A stretch of DNA of 64,000 nt from Mesorhizobium loti (GTDB lineage Bacteria; Pseudomonadota; Alphaproteobacteria; Rhizobiales; Rhizobiaceae). The stretch lies in NCBI GenBank assembly GCA_014189435.1, contig CP050295.1, forward strand, positions 372,001 through 436,000, written 5' to 3'. A model generated the notes under the pieces. The model ran no database searches and was not told the origin of the DNA. It saw only the letters and a program-made list of their open reading frames with translations. Positions 34,684 to 43,739 of this stretch are shown one piece after another (positions within the stretch are counted from its first letter, which is position 1; each line of letters opens with the position of its first letter). The position numbers and the translations under genes were made by a program.

Positions 34684-35085
34684 CTAAGCCGCCTCCAACT
34701 CCATGACCTTCTGGGTTGCCTGGGCAATAAACCCCGAGCGGGTATATCCATGGGCTTCGGCAAAGGCATCGATCCGATTGAGGACATCTTCGGGAAGCGT
34801 GACATTGACACGCACTGCCTTCTTCGCCTCGGTCTTGACCGCCACCAAGATTGCAACACCGCGACGGTTCTCGGCGTCGGCCATGACATTCTCCAAGCTG
34901 GAGGGCTCTGGAATAGCCTCACCATCTTCCGCGAGCCCCTCGATATGAAAGGCCAGCGCCTCCTCGGCCATAGCGCGAGCATCATCTAGATCTGTACCGG
35001 CCGTGACGACGCCGGGGAAATCGGGAAAGGACACGCCGAAGTCGCTCTCGGCATCCTTATGGATCAGTCCGATATACTGCTTCAT
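34684..35085 (-). CDS. hicB: HicB-family antitoxin
   Basis: 133 residues. The N-terminal HicB fold reads YIGLIHKDAESDFGVSFPDF then PGVVTAGTDLDDARAMAEEA, and the C-terminal ribbon-helix-helix reads VRVNVTLPEDVLNRIDAFAE then HGYTRSGFIAQATQKVMELE, which binds DNA. Neutralises HicA and represses the operon. Located 5 bases after hicA on the same strand, the normal hicA-hicB order. Likely operator: the inverted repeat at 35279-35294. Confidence 0.93.
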   Translation of the reverse strand: MKQYIGLIHKDAESDFGVSFPDFPGVVTAGTDLDDARAMAEEALAFHIEGLAEDGEAIPEPSSLENVMADAENRRGVAILVAVKTEAKKAVRVNVTLPEDVLNRIDAFAEAHGYTRSGFIAQATQKVMELEAA

Positions 35086-35090
35086 TGTCT

Positions 35091-35279
35091 CTACCTCAGT
35101 TTTAGACCGGATTGACGTTCAATGCTCCGCAAAGTTCCCAAAGGGATATCCCTTTTAGGATGCGGGACTGTGACTCGGCCCGGCTTCTTTTCATGTTTGA
35201 ATTGTGCGTGACTGCCCTTTCGAGCGACTTCATACCAACCATCAGCCTCTAGGGCCTGGATCACTGCTGCACTTTTCAT
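35091..35279 (-). CDS. hicA: HicA-family mRNA interferase toxin
   Basis: 62 residues with the dsRBD-like HicA fold: MKSAAVIQALEADGWYEVAR then KGSHAQFKHEKKPGRVTVPH; the catalytic His is in GSH, followed by PHPKRDIPLGTLRSIERQSG. Cleaves mRNA in a translation-independent manner. The start at 35279 is chosen because the HicA domain begins there; upstream codons to 35342 are unrelated. Confidence 0.93.
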   Translation of the reverse strand: MKSAAVIQALEADGWYEVARKGSHAQFKHEKKPGRVTVPHPKRDIPLGTLRSIERQSGLKLR

Positions 35280-35294
35280 GTGTATAAATACACA
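35279..35294 (-). promoter_or_regulatory. hicAB operator, inverted repeat
   Basis: TGTGTATAAATACACA, perfect 7-bp arms with a 2-base centre, touches the hicA start codon. AT-rich palindromes at this place bind the HicB ribbon-helix-helix in studied systems. Confidence 0.65.
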
Positions 35295-35589
35295 TCGATC
35301 GTGAAACATGCAACAAGAAAGTGGGCCGCGGGTTCTGGCCACCCCGGGTTTGAGATGTCCATGAGTAACGAGCCAGTCGCGGATGATCCGGCGGATGGGC
35401 TTCGGCGGCGCATTCGCTGGCGTTAAGATATTCCTCTACACCGCCTCATTTGAAGCTTTGACGGTGAGGCGTAGAACACGGGCTCATCGGCCATGCAGGA
35501 TGGCGACTGGCGTCACATCGGGACGGTTCGAAAGATTGGGAACAGCCATCTCCCATGCTTATGAAGCGAAGGCGAAAGGATTTACGGTG
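35295..35589. other. 295-bp divergent intergenic region
   Basis: No coding sequence is supported between hicA and the tacA operator. It should hold the divergent promoters of the two toxin-antitoxin operons. Confidence 0.5.
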
Positions 35590-35606
35590 TACGGATTCAA
35601 TCCGTA
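35590..35606 (+). promoter_or_regulatory. tacAT operator, 17-bp palindrome
   Basis: TACGGATTCAATCCGTA is a perfect inverted repeat (8-bp arms, one central base), 28 bases before the tacA start, in the place where TacA/DUF1778 antitoxins bind to repress their operon. Confidence 0.7.
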
Positions 35607-35634
35607 CTATATTATCGGGCCAAAGGAGATACCT

Positions 35635-35910
35635 ATGCCCCGCAATGTCAGTGACAATGGCCGAATCGATTTCCGGATTCCGCCAGAAGCAAAAGCCGTG
35701 ATCGCACGTGCAGCGGCCTTGTCGAATGTCGGTCTAACCGAGTTTGTCACGCGCTCAGCGCTGCGTGACGCCCAGGCCGCGATCGAACGCGCCGAACATC
35801 TCGCGCTGTCAGAACGCGACAGCCTGCGCGTCCTCGACCTGCTCGAGAATCCGCCGGCGCCTACCGACCGTCTTATCCGTGCCGCCAAGGCCGGTCAGAC
35901 CCTCGCGTGA
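35635..35910 (+). CDS. tacA: TacA/DUF1778-family antitoxin
   Basis: 91 residues: a ribbon-helix-helix (NGRIDFRIPPEAKAVIARAA then ALSNVGLTEFVTRSALRDAQ) and a C-terminal toxin-binding tail (LSERDSLRVLDLLENPPAPT). The motif pattern RIDFRI.PE.K..I..AA...G.s.tdFv is diagnostic of DUF1778. Start at 35635 has AAGGAG 7 bases upstream. Overlaps the toxin by 4 bases (GTGA). Confidence 0.93.
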   Translation: MPRNVSDNGRIDFRIPPEAKAVIARAAALSNVGLTEFVTRSALRDAQAAIERAEHLALSERDSLRVLDLLENPPAPTDRLIRAAKAGQTLA

Positions 35911-36425
35911 GTTCCGTCATGTGGCAGGAAGTGCCGATCGGTAAACAGCACGATCGTGCCGCCTTCAACTGTGGCGACGCGGACCTCAATACCTATCTAC
36001 AGCGCTTCGCGCGTCAAAACCACGAAAGCGGCGGCGCAAAAACGTTCGTCGCCGTGACGGCGGAAGATTCTTCGCACATCCTCGGGTTCTATTCCCTGAG
36101 TCCCGCCTCGATGGACTATGCCCGCACACCAACGGTCGCCAGGCGTGGCCTCGGCCGCAACAACGCGCCGGTCTACCGTCTCGGTCGCCTCGCAGTGGAT
36201 CGTAAGATACAAGGCCGCGGGCTCGGTGGCGGTTTGCTACTCGCCGCAGGGAGACGCTGCATAGCAGTCGCGCAGGAAGTCGGCGGCTTCGCCCTGCTTA
36301 TCGACGCCAAAGGCGACCAGGCCGCACGCTGGTATGAGGGCCTCGGTGCTGTCCGTCTCGATGACGCGCCGCTATCCCTGGTCCTGCCTTTCGCCGCGAT
36401 CGCCAAGGCGATAGCCGCGATATGA
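35907..36425 (+). CDS. tacT: TacT-like GNAT acetyltransferase toxin
   Basis: 172 residues, a GNAT fold that in studied systems acetylates aminoacyl-tRNA and stops translation. Visible parts are FNCGDADLNTYLQRFARQNH (N-terminal helices), VYRLGRLAVDRKIQGRGLGG with the acetyl-CoA pyrophosphate loop QGRGLGG, and ARWYEGLGAVRL with the conserved Tyr. The start may be the GTG at 35907 or the ATG at 35919. Confidence 0.92.
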   Translation: MSSVMWQEVPIGKQHDRAAFNCGDADLNTYLQRFARQNHESGGAKTFVAVTAEDSSHILGFYSLSPASMDYARTPTVARRGLGRNNAPVYRLGRLAVDRKIQGRGLGGGLLLAAGRRCIAVAQEVGGFALLIDAKGDQAARWYEGLGAVRLDDAPLSLVLPFAAIAKAIAAI

Positions 36426-36569
36426 ACGCAGCAGCAAATCGTCTGCCATGCATGTCCCAGCGCTCGCTTCGGTCAAGAAGCCCATGGCAGTGTTGGCACC
36501 AATGTGGATGAGCTGCGCAGTGGCGGCGGCCGTTGACAACGGCGGACCTCGCATCGACGATAAGGAAAT

Positions 36570-38705
36570 TTAGTCATCCCCAAACTGCTCCTGCAAGGTG
36601 GCGAGCGCCGATAAAGCTTCCTCGAGTTTCGGCGCTATGGACGCGGTGCGAGCTGATGCCGCCATTACATCGAAGTCGTCTCGTTGGGTACGCTCGCTAG
36701 CGGCCAGCAGGTCACGAATATTGCAGTTCTCGTCTTGCGGGGCGTTGGGCTCCTCGCCGAGCGCCAAAACCTTTCGGGATTGCTTAACAGGGATCTTTTT
36801 CGCGACGATTGGTGGCGTGGGAAGGAAAGCAGGCTCGGCCGGAGACTTAACGCTGCCGCGAGCATATTCGTTCTTCGGTGCTGCTTCAGGCGGTGTTTTT
36901 TCGGCGTTGCGTTGGAGCTGCGGAGGCTGAGCCTCGTCTTCGGCCGCCTCCAGGTTCGGCGCCGGGCTGATGGCACCGCTGAGAACCTCATCCTGCCATT
37001 TACGCAGCGCGGGCAAGCTGGGCGGATGTGCCTTAGCTGTTTGGTAAAGCCGCCGATATGGCTGATCCTGATAGTGCCGGATCTTGGTAAGCTGAAAGGA
37101 GCGCGAGTTCTTGACCATCAGGATCGAGGTCCGCGCGGACATCTCGCGCAACTCGAGTGGACTGCACAGCGGTCGCGGGGTGTAGTGTGGGGCCCAGAGG
37201 CGCGGCGCGAAGATCCCCTGCCCCGGTCGCATCACCGGCGTCTTGTAGACCTGCGTCGTCTCGCCCAGCATCTCAGATACGAATTCCGAGGTCTCCAGAT
37301 CGTTGATCTGGATGAAGAGCTTGATCTGCGAACCGGAGACGGTGGTGATGCGCTTGTTCTTGCCATAGAGCTCGTCGAGCTGGGCAATGTCCTGCATAAC
37401 GATCGCCATGCGAAAACCATATCCCGCGCTGATCGTGATCTTCGAGATCAAGGAATCCATGCGGCCGACGTGGTAGAATTCGTCGAGCATGAGCAGCACC
37501 TGATGCGGCTCGTCCTCGCCCGGGATTTTCACCATCATCAAGTCGTGGATTTGCTGGAACAGGATGCGGATCAGCGGTCGGAAGATCGACAACTCGGCGA
37601 TGGTGCAGCCGATGAAGATCGTCATCGGATGGCGCCTGAGCTCGCGGATGTCGAAATCAGATGTCTCCGTAGCGGCCGAGATCAGACCGTTGTTCCACAG
37701 CGACATTGCCATGTTGACGTTGAAGACGGCCGAATTCCTGGTTTCCGGCTCCAGGGCGATATATTGGTTGAAGCTATCGACGACCCATGTCGGCAGGTGC
37801 AGGCGCTCGGTCTTCACGATGGCGCGCAGCACGGAGGAGATATCCTTACCCGTCGTCGTCATGCGCGCAACGCTACGCATGTGCTGCGCGCCAGCGATAA
37901 GCGGCGAGGAGAGCACGTAGCCGATCAGCGCAGAGAGCAGCAGGCGTCCGGCACCCGCCCAAGTATCGTCCGCCTTCTCCGGGATGACGAAGGAGGCGAC
38001 GACCAGACAGTCGGTCGCCATCCGCTCGTCGCGCCGCACGAAGTCGAGTGGATTGTAGCGATGTGTGTCGTTCGAGCCAGGCGAAAACATAAAGACCTTG
38101 TTGCCCATTGCGCGACGATGGTTCGCGAGCGCCTCAAAATTCTCCCGCTTCGGGTCGAAGAACACGGCCGAGCCTTGCCAGAGATAACCATTCGGTAGAA
38201 CGAAGCCCGTGCCCTTGCCCGAGCGCGACGGACCGACGACGAGAATGTGAGCGGGCTCGTCGGAGCGGATCGTGGCCCCGGCGAGCTTGCCGAGGATGAT
38301 CCCTTGCTTTGCTGTCAGGCCCTGTTTCGCCGCTTCCAGCACGGTGCCGAAACGGGCTTCGCCATAGGGCATCTGCTGGCGATTGACAGTCGCGAAAAGC
38401 CAGACGGCGAGCCCCAGCACCACGACGCTGCCGACGGCGATGCCGGCGCGGATCAACGCCTCGACCTGCGTCAGCGGAAAGAAGACGCGCGCGTAAAAAT
38501 GCTTCCAGGCGATCAGGAAGACGCTCGCGGTGCGATCATTGTTCTGCATGCGCAAAAGTGCCCAGCGGGTTGCGCCCTCGCTCGGGAAGCGGGCCGGTGC
38601 CCAGCGCGACGCTACGACGATTTCATAAGCCAGGCTCCACAGGAGCCAGAACCCGATGAGCGCCAGAAGGGCAACGCCGATCCTAAAGGCGACGACGCGT
38701 GCCAT
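36570..38705 (-). CDS. virD4: VirD4-type coupling protein
   Basis: 711 residues. Inner-membrane ATPase that brings the relaxosome to the T4SS. Two N-terminal membrane segments (IGVALLALIGFWLLWSLAYE and VGSVVVLGLAVWLF), then Walker A VVGPSRSGKGTGF (about residue 155) and Walker B VLLMLDEFYHVG, QDIAQLDELYG, and a soluble C-terminal tail of about 150 charged residues. The ATG at 38705 is chosen over 38723 because AGGAAGG precedes it. It overlaps virB11 by 23 bases and is the last gene of the operon. Intact and of normal length. Confidence 0.95.
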   Translation of the reverse strand: MARVVAFRIGVALLALIGFWLLWSLAYEIVVASRWAPARFPSEGATRWALLRMQNNDRTASVFLIAWKHFYARVFFPLTQVEALIRAGIAVGSVVVLGLAVWLFATVNRQQMPYGEARFGTVLEAAKQGLTAKQGIILGKLAGATIRSDEPAHILVVGPSRSGKGTGFVLPNGYLWQGSAVFFDPKRENFEALANHRRAMGNKVFMFSPGSNDTHRYNPLDFVRRDERMATDCLVVASFVIPEKADDTWAGAGRLLLSALIGYVLSSPLIAGAQHMRSVARMTTTGKDISSVLRAIVKTERLHLPTWVVDSFNQYIALEPETRNSAVFNVNMAMSLWNNGLISAATETSDFDIRELRRHPMTIFIGCTIAELSIFRPLIRILFQQIHDLMMVKIPGEDEPHQVLLMLDEFYHVGRMDSLISKITISAGYGFRMAIVMQDIAQLDELYGKNKRITTVSGSQIKLFIQINDLETSEFVSEMLGETTQVYKTPVMRPGQGIFAPRLWAPHYTPRPLCSPLELREMSARTSILMVKNSRSFQLTKIRHYQDQPYRRLYQTAKAHPPSLPALRKWQDEVLSGAISPAPNLEAAEDEAQPPQLQRNAEKTPPEAAPKNEYARGSVKSPAEPAFLPTPPIVAKKIPVKQSRKVLALGEEPNAPQDENCNIRDLLAASERTQRDDFDVMAASARTASIAPKLEEALSALATLQEQFGDD

Positions 38706-39741
38706 GGACGGCCTTCCTCTCACCCCTGCCTTCGCGCCACTCCGCCATGCGCGCGAAGTAGATGGCCGAGGTGCCGCGCCATCCGCCTATCTTTTGCTGC
38801 TGAATGACGATCGGCAGCACCGATTTGATATAGCCGACTATTTCCTCGCGCCTGAGGCCGAGGCCGGCCTGCATGACCATCAGGGCAAGCTGTTCAAACG
38901 CGCCGGCCGGGTTGTCGGCATGGACGGTGGTGATGCTGCCGGGATGGCCGGTGTTAATGGCACGCAGGAACGAATAAGCCTCGGCGCCGCGGATCTCGCC
39001 GAGGAAGATGCGGTCCGGTCTCAAGCGCAATGAGGCCTGCAGCAGTGTCTCCACGGTGACGCGGGCCTCGCCCTGGTCGCCCTTCGAGGCAACGAGCGGC
39101 AGAAAGTTCTTCTGGATCGGTTTAACCTCGCGCGTGTCCTCGATGGTGATGATGCGCTCGTCGACCGGCACCTCCTTCAGGATCGCGTTGAGAAACGTCG
39201 TCTTGCCCGAGCTCGTGCCGCCAGAAAGCAGGATCGAATAGCGGTTGACGACAGCGAGGCGGATGAAATCCTCGATGCGGCCTGCGTCGAGATGCGCGCA
39301 TAGGGCCCGGTCGACCTCGGACAACGCGCCGTCAGTCGTGGTCACAACCTTGTCGAAGGAGCCGAGCTTGCGGTAGTCGACGAGGCGCATTTCTTTGATG
39401 ACCTGCTTGCGAATGGCGAAGGCCCCTCCCCCGGGGGTCGCCGGCGGCATCACGCCTTGGAACCGCTCGCCTGTGGGAAGTGCTGCCGACAGAAGCGGGT
39501 GTTCTTCGTTGATGCTCTGGCCGGAGAACCCCGCGACGCGCTCGGCCAGATGCCGGATCGCCGTTTCGGTCATTTCCGGAACGTCATGACGCTCCATGGC
39601 GGATTGGCCGAAGCGCTCCACCCAGACCGCGCCCGGTCCGTTGACACAGATCTCGACCACCTGATCGTCGTCAAGCCAGGGCCGGATGGGGCCGAGCGCC
39701 CTATCGAGAAAGATCGTCTGGTTTCGAGCCGGAACGTTCAC
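38683..39741 (-). CDS. virB11: VirB11-type traffic ATPase
   Basis: 352 residues, hexameric cytoplasmic ATPase of the T4SS. Walker A LLSGGTSSGKTTFLNAI (about residue 173), the Asp box IITIEDTREVKP, Walker B RPDRIFLGEIRGAEAYSFL and the His box TGHPGSITTVHADN are all present in order. Length typical. Translation probably starts before the virB10 frame has ended, because the restored virB10 stop lies at 39701. Confidence 0.96.
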   Translation of the reverse strand: MNVPARNQTIFLDRALGPIRPWLDDDQVVEICVNGPGAVWVERFGQSAMERHDVPEMTETAIRHLAERVAGFSGQSINEEHPLLSAALPTGERFQGVMPPATPGGGAFAIRKQVIKEMRLVDYRKLGSFDKVVTTTDGALSEVDRALCAHLDAGRIEDFIRLAVVNRYSILLSGGTSSGKTTFLNAILKEVPVDERIITIEDTREVKPIQKNFLPLVASKGDQGEARVTVETLLQASLRLRPDRIFLGEIRGAEAYSFLRAINTGHPGSITTVHADNPAGAFEQLALMVMQAGLGLRREEIVGYIKSVLPIVIQQQKIGGWRGTSAIYFARMAEWREGRGERKAVHGTRRRL

Positions 39742-41060
39742 GTTTGAGCTCCTGAAGCGCTTCCTTCACCGGATCGGGATAGAGTGCGGAGAAATCGAGG
39801 TCGCGCCTGACGAAGACGATGATCCGCGTTCCCTGGTCGAGGTAGATTGTCGGGGGGGATGTTGATCGAGTTTTTCAGCGCCTCCTGCGCGATGTTGGTG
39901 AGGGTCTGCGAGACATTCTGCGCGGCGATTTGGCGGGCCTGGAGCGCCTGCTGGTTCTGATTGGCGCCGGTTTGCGTCGTGGTGACCAGACCGGTCACCG
40001 GATCAGTGGTGGTGATCGTCGTGCCGCCGGCGTTGCCGGAGTTTTGGCCAAGGCCGCTCAGGAACTGGGAAAAACCGCCGACGACCGACAGCATGATCGC
40101 CGAACCAAACCGCTCGACATAATGGTTGTCGACAAATCCGGCATTGCCGGCGCCGCCGAGGTCGTCGGTGCCGGTCGATCCGAGCTGCACGGACACCCCG
40201 TCCGATCGCAGCATCCGCGTCCAGACGATGAAGACGCGGGTCTGGCCTTGGGTGATGCCGGATTTGTATTCGCCGACGAGATGACTGCCGGCTGGAATCA
40301 GGATCCGCCGACCGTCGAAGGACCAGACATTCTCGGTGGTCACCGCGCGCACCATGCCAGGAAGGTCGCTTTGCACCGCGGTCTCGAGGACGCCGCGGAT
40401 GAGGGTCCCCTGCGCCACGAGTGCGTCGATGCGGTCGTTCTTGATTGCTTTCGCCACTTCGACACCCGCGTTCGCTACGGAGGCCAGGAACCGCCGGTTC
40501 GGATCGTCCTCCTGCTGCCCCGCGCCGTCGCGCGCGCTGTCGCCCGGATTTGCTGTCCCGTCGCTCGCAGCCGCATTGTCGGCGATCACCTGCGGCGCCC
40601 GCAGCCGTTCCCATTTGCGCCGCTCCGCCTCCTGGCGCTGACGCTCGAGTTCGGCCAGGCGACGGGCTTCGTCATCGTCTGGTGGCGCCTCGACCAGCGG
40701 CGGCTCGGGAGGTGGCGGTGCCGGTAGGGCGATTGGTGGCGCGACCGGCGGCGGAGGCACAGTCGGTTCCGGGGCGGCCGGGGCCGCCGGAACAACAATT
40801 GTGCCCTGGTTGGTCCGTGTCTGCGGCGCTGCGAGCGACGGCGCGGGAAACTGTGTCGTGGTGAACTCCTCCTTGTCCGGCGACGTCATGTTCTTCGGCG
40901 TTCGCTGGAGCGACCCGTAGATCAGCCAGCCGGCGATCACGAGCGCGCCGACCGGCACGGCGAATTTCAAGATCCGGCCAAAGCCGGTCGAACCGCTCGC
41001 GACCGTCGTGGCGGCTGCGGCATCGAGCTCAAGCGAGCGATAGTCCTGCGGGCTCGGCAT
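39701..41060 (-). pseudogene. virB10: VirB10, frameshifted near the C-terminus in a C7 run
   Basis: VirB10 spans the envelope and connects both membranes. A transmembrane anchor (FAVPVGALVIAGWLIYG), a long Pro-rich region (PVPPPPVAPPIALPAPPPPE-like) and the periplasmic/outer-membrane domain (SFDGRRILIPAGSHLVGEYK, QTRVFIVWTRMLRSDGV, GSAIMLSVVGGFSQFL) are normal. At SINIPP the frame is lost: seven C (39852-39858 on the plus strand seven G) where six are needed. In the +1 frame the conserved end continues (TIYLDQGTRIIVFVRRDLDF, ALYPDPVKEALQEL) to TAG at 39701-39703. As written, the last 45 residues are replaced. It may be a slippage-variable tract or a sequencing error. Confidence 0.85.
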
Positions 41061-41066
41061 GGCGCC

Positions 41067-41882
41067 TCAGCCTCCCGTCGCGGGCGACGGCATTCCGACG
41101 CGCTGGGGAGCATAGGGCTCCAATCCGTTCGGCTCATGCACATTGGTGAGCCGCCGGTTGAAGATGCAGGTCGCTACGCTCCCGTTGCGTAGGGTCCATT
41201 GCCGGCTGACCTTGTCGACGACGACATAGGGACCCTCGGTCCGGAAATTTGCCAGGCTCTCGTTGCGACCGCTGTCGACGATGTAGATCGCCGGCGTCTC
41301 GCCCTCGAAGCGGAACCACGTCTTGGTGCCGTCGTCGAAGACGGCGATCGGCTTGTTTGCCGACGAGCCCTTGTAACCGTAGTCGCTGTTGGCATTGGCG
41401 ATGTTGAGGGCCTTGAGGTTCGGGTTCGCCGCTCGTTCCTTAGCAGTCGCCAGGAGCTGCGCAGTCGCCTCGTCCTCGGGGTAACGGAAGCGCACGACAA
41501 AGATCTGTGTCGCCGGTGGGCGGGTATTTGATCGCAGCAGGAAGGAATAGATGCGCTTGTCGGTCACGACATTGAGGTTCGACAGCGCCTCCTTCTCGAT
41601 CGGTTTGACGAAAATGATGTCGCCCTTGTGGTTGGGTTCGACCTTCCAGGCGGTCGAGTCGCCCAGCGCCAGCGTCTCGATCTTCTCATCGCCCTGCAAC
41701 TCGATCATGGTCGAAGTGCCGAAAGTGGCGTCGATCGCGGTGACATTGTCCTTGTTGTAGACGACATCGCGGACGCGACTGTCGACGCGCCCGGGCTTCG
41801 GGATAGCCTCCGAGACGGCCGGTCCGACCCCGAGCCAAAGGATCAAGCCGACGACGATGCTGTCAGGGACAAAACGATTCAT
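41067..41882 (-). CDS. virB9: VirB9-type outer-membrane complex protein
   Basis: 271 residues with a signal peptide (IVVGLILWLGVGPAVSEA). The body has the two beta domains of VirB9/TrbG: VRDVVYNKDNVTAIDATFGT, IIFVKPIEKEALSNLNVVTD, and the C-terminal KTWFRFEGETPAIYIVDSGR and WTLRNGSVATCIFNRR. It forms the outer-membrane ring with VirB7 and VirB10. The ATG at 41882 overlaps the virB8 stop (ATGA), which fixes the start; the frame extending to 41975 is a shadow of virB8. Confidence 0.93.
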   Translation of the reverse strand: MNRFVPDSIVVGLILWLGVGPAVSEAIPKPGRVDSRVRDVVYNKDNVTAIDATFGTSTMIELQGDEKIETLALGDSTAWKVEPNHKGDIIFVKPIEKEALSNLNVVTDKRIYSFLLRSNTRPPATQIFVVRFRYPEDEATAQLLATAKERAANPNLKALNIANANSDYGYKGSSANKPIAVFDDGTKTWFRFEGETPAIYIVDSGRNESLANFRTEGPYVVVDKVSRQWTLRNGSVATCIFNRRLTNVHEPNGLEPYAPQRVGMPSPATGG

Positions 41883-42598
41883 TGCTGCGCCCCCATGGTT
41901 CCCGGGGACGGCGCTGTTTCCTGGTCGCGTCGGTACTCCAACGCTTGAAAGCCGAGAGGATTGTCGAAGCGCCATTCATTGCGCATCGGCGCCGAGGTGT
42001 AGCGGAATCGCACAAGCGAGACCCAGTTCGCCGTGACGATGTTGGTGGCGGACTTGGTGTCGGTCGAGAAGCGTACCAATGCCGTCCGGTTGTTCGGGAA
42101 GGTTACCGATTTGATTGATACGGACACCACCGTGTTCGTGCCATTGATCTTGATCGGGTTCTGCGGGTTCGCGGGGGAATAGATCTCTGTCAGCTCGCGG
42201 GCGGCGTCGCCCGCGGCCAGCAGTTGCGCAAGGTCGAAATTGTCCTTGAGCGCCTTGGGGTCGTACGTCTCGCGCGCCTTGACGTAGCGTACCACATTGA
42301 AGGTGGTGACGGCCTCGTCCTGCGTCAGCGGCCCTTCCGCCATCGGCCGCTTGACCTCGACGAAGCCCGTCGCCTTGTCGACGACGACCATATAGGGCTC
42401 ATAGGTCTTGAGCGGCACGAGCAGCGCCAACGTTGCGAGCGAACCGATCGCGACCACGGTCATCACCGCCGCGACGATCCAGGCGAGCGCTCGTGAATTG
42501 CGATTGCGACGCGCGATGTCCTGTTCCCAGGTCATCCCTTCCGAATAATAGCGCGGGTCGACGCGTCGCTCCGCTATGGCTGCACTTGCCTGCGTCAT
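41879..42598 (-). CDS. virB8: VirB8-type inner-membrane protein
   Basis: 239 residues. A short cytoplasmic part (MTWEQDIARRNRNSRALAW) is followed by one membrane helix (WIVAAVMTVVAIGSLATLAL) and the VirB8 periplasmic domain (TYEPYMVVVDKATGFVEVKR, VRYVKARETYDP). It assembles the periplasmic channel. Overlaps virB6 and virB9 by 4 bases on each side, as in a tightly coupled operon. Intact. Confidence 0.93.
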   Translation of the reverse strand: MTQASAAIAERRVDPRYYSEGMTWEQDIARRNRNSRALAWIVAAVMTVVAIGSLATLALLVPLKTYEPYMVVVDKATGFVEVKRPMAEGPLTQDEAVTTFNVVRYVKARETYDPKALKDNFDLAQLLAAGDAARELTEIYSPANPQNPIKINGTNTVVSVSIKSVTFPNNRTALVRFSTDTKSATNIVTANWVSLVRFRYTSAPMRNEWRFDNPLGFQALEYRRDQETAPSPGTMGAQQ

Positions 42599-43731
42599 GA
42601 TGATGAAGATGTCCTGTTGTCACGGGCCGTTGGCGTCACGGCGGGATTTCTGATCTGGGCTGCAAGGCGCCGGAACTCCGGTGTCTCGGCCCAAGCGGCG
42701 GCCCTGAGGCCAACGCGTGCCCGCTGTCTCGCGGCGAGCTCCTCGCGCCGTGAGACCGAGGCCGGATTGAAAGGATTGCGGAACGCCAGCCGGCCGCGGT
42801 TCGCAACAAGCGCGGCCCGGGCGCCGGTGACGCTGGCGTAGAACCGACCTATCCGCGGTGAGCCTATCGGCACGCCACCTGCGATCGCTGCCGCCACATT
42901 GTTGATCTGCGCGAGCAGGAGAATGCCGATGATGGCAAGCAGCACGACCGGGCCAATCGTTGCCCAGGTCGGGCTCTTGGTGTTGGCGACGCCGTTTAGC
43001 GTGTCGATCGTCTGCTGGATGAGCGAGACGTAGAAGGCGAGGAACGCATAGACGAGGACCTGCACCAGAAAATACTGAACCAATGCGCTGAGCCAGCCCG
43101 AGAAGAAGCGTGTTGTGACCCCGAACAGCAGGAGGATGATGAAGATCGGCGCTAAGGCGAGCAGCAGCCACATGAACATCTTCGACAGCATGATGAGGAA
43201 CAGCGCAAAGCCGATCAGCACCGCCATCACGACGTAAAAGACGGCGGCAAAGATATAAGGTCCCCAATTGGTGATGCCGGCGTTCTGGAGGAAGGCCTCT
43301 GTCGCATTGTTCGTCGTGTCCCACATGTTCTGAAGCGCGTTCTGAACACCGTTTACGGAGGTAAGGTTCACCGCGGTGCCGGTGTTGTTGGCTGTGGTGA
43401 CAGCGCTCAAGAGCGCATTGCCAATTGCGGAAGGCCCGTCGTTCATCAGGTTATAGACGAGCGTCTGGAAATCGTTCCAACTCGTCGCAAGGGCATAGAT
43501 GGTGAAGGCCCGCAACAACCGAAAGGCATGATCGGCCGGCCCGCCGCTCGCCGTTCCCTGCCAGATGCCGACACCCCAGAAGATGACGTAGAGGGTGAGA
43601 AGCAGCCCGGCGACGCCCGTGCCACCGCCCGATGTCGCCGCGTTCGCGAGCGCCCGATAAGCCGTCGAGACGTAGTTTTGCCCGAGCTGATCGACCGATT
43701 GGAGCAACGTGGTGATGCTGAACGACCCCAT
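42595..43731 (-). CDS. virB6: VirB6/TrbL-type inner-membrane channel protein
   Basis: 378 residues with about six to seven hydrophobic segments, for example GVAGLLLTLYVIFWGVGIWQ, YIFAAVFYVVMAVLIGFALF, FMWLLLALAPIFIILLLFGV and PVVLLAIIGILLLAQINNVA. The WLLLALAPIF motif is conserved in VirB6/TrbL. It forms the inner-membrane path for the substrate. The basic C-terminal tail (about 90 residues) is cytoplasmic. The start follows the upstream lipoprotein gene by 8 bases. Confidence 0.93.
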   Translation of the reverse strand: MGSFSITTLLQSVDQLGQNYVSTAYRALANAATSGGGTGVAGLLLTLYVIFWGVGIWQGTASGGPADHAFRLLRAFTIYALATSWNDFQTLVYNLMNDGPSAIGNALLSAVTTANNTGTAVNLTSVNGVQNALQNMWDTTNNATEAFLQNAGITNWGPYIFAAVFYVVMAVLIGFALFLIMLSKMFMWLLLALAPIFIILLLFGVTTRFFSGWLSALVQYFLVQVLVYAFLAFYVSLIQQTIDTLNGVANTKSPTWATIGPVVLLAIIGILLLAQINNVAAAIAGGVPIGSPRIGRFYASVTGARAALVANRGRLAFRNPFNPASVSRREELAARQRARVGLRAAAWAETPEFRRLAAQIRNPAVTPTARDNRTSSSS

Positions 43732-43739
43732 CCGCGCGC

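Noticed and set aside
36684..38198. 504-codon plus-strand frame opposite virD4
   Set aside because: Antisense shadow of an intact coupling protein with Walker motifs.
38247..38807. Possible plus-strand gene across the virB11-virD4 overlap
   Set aside because: Composition follows the opposite-strand codon bias; no start signal.
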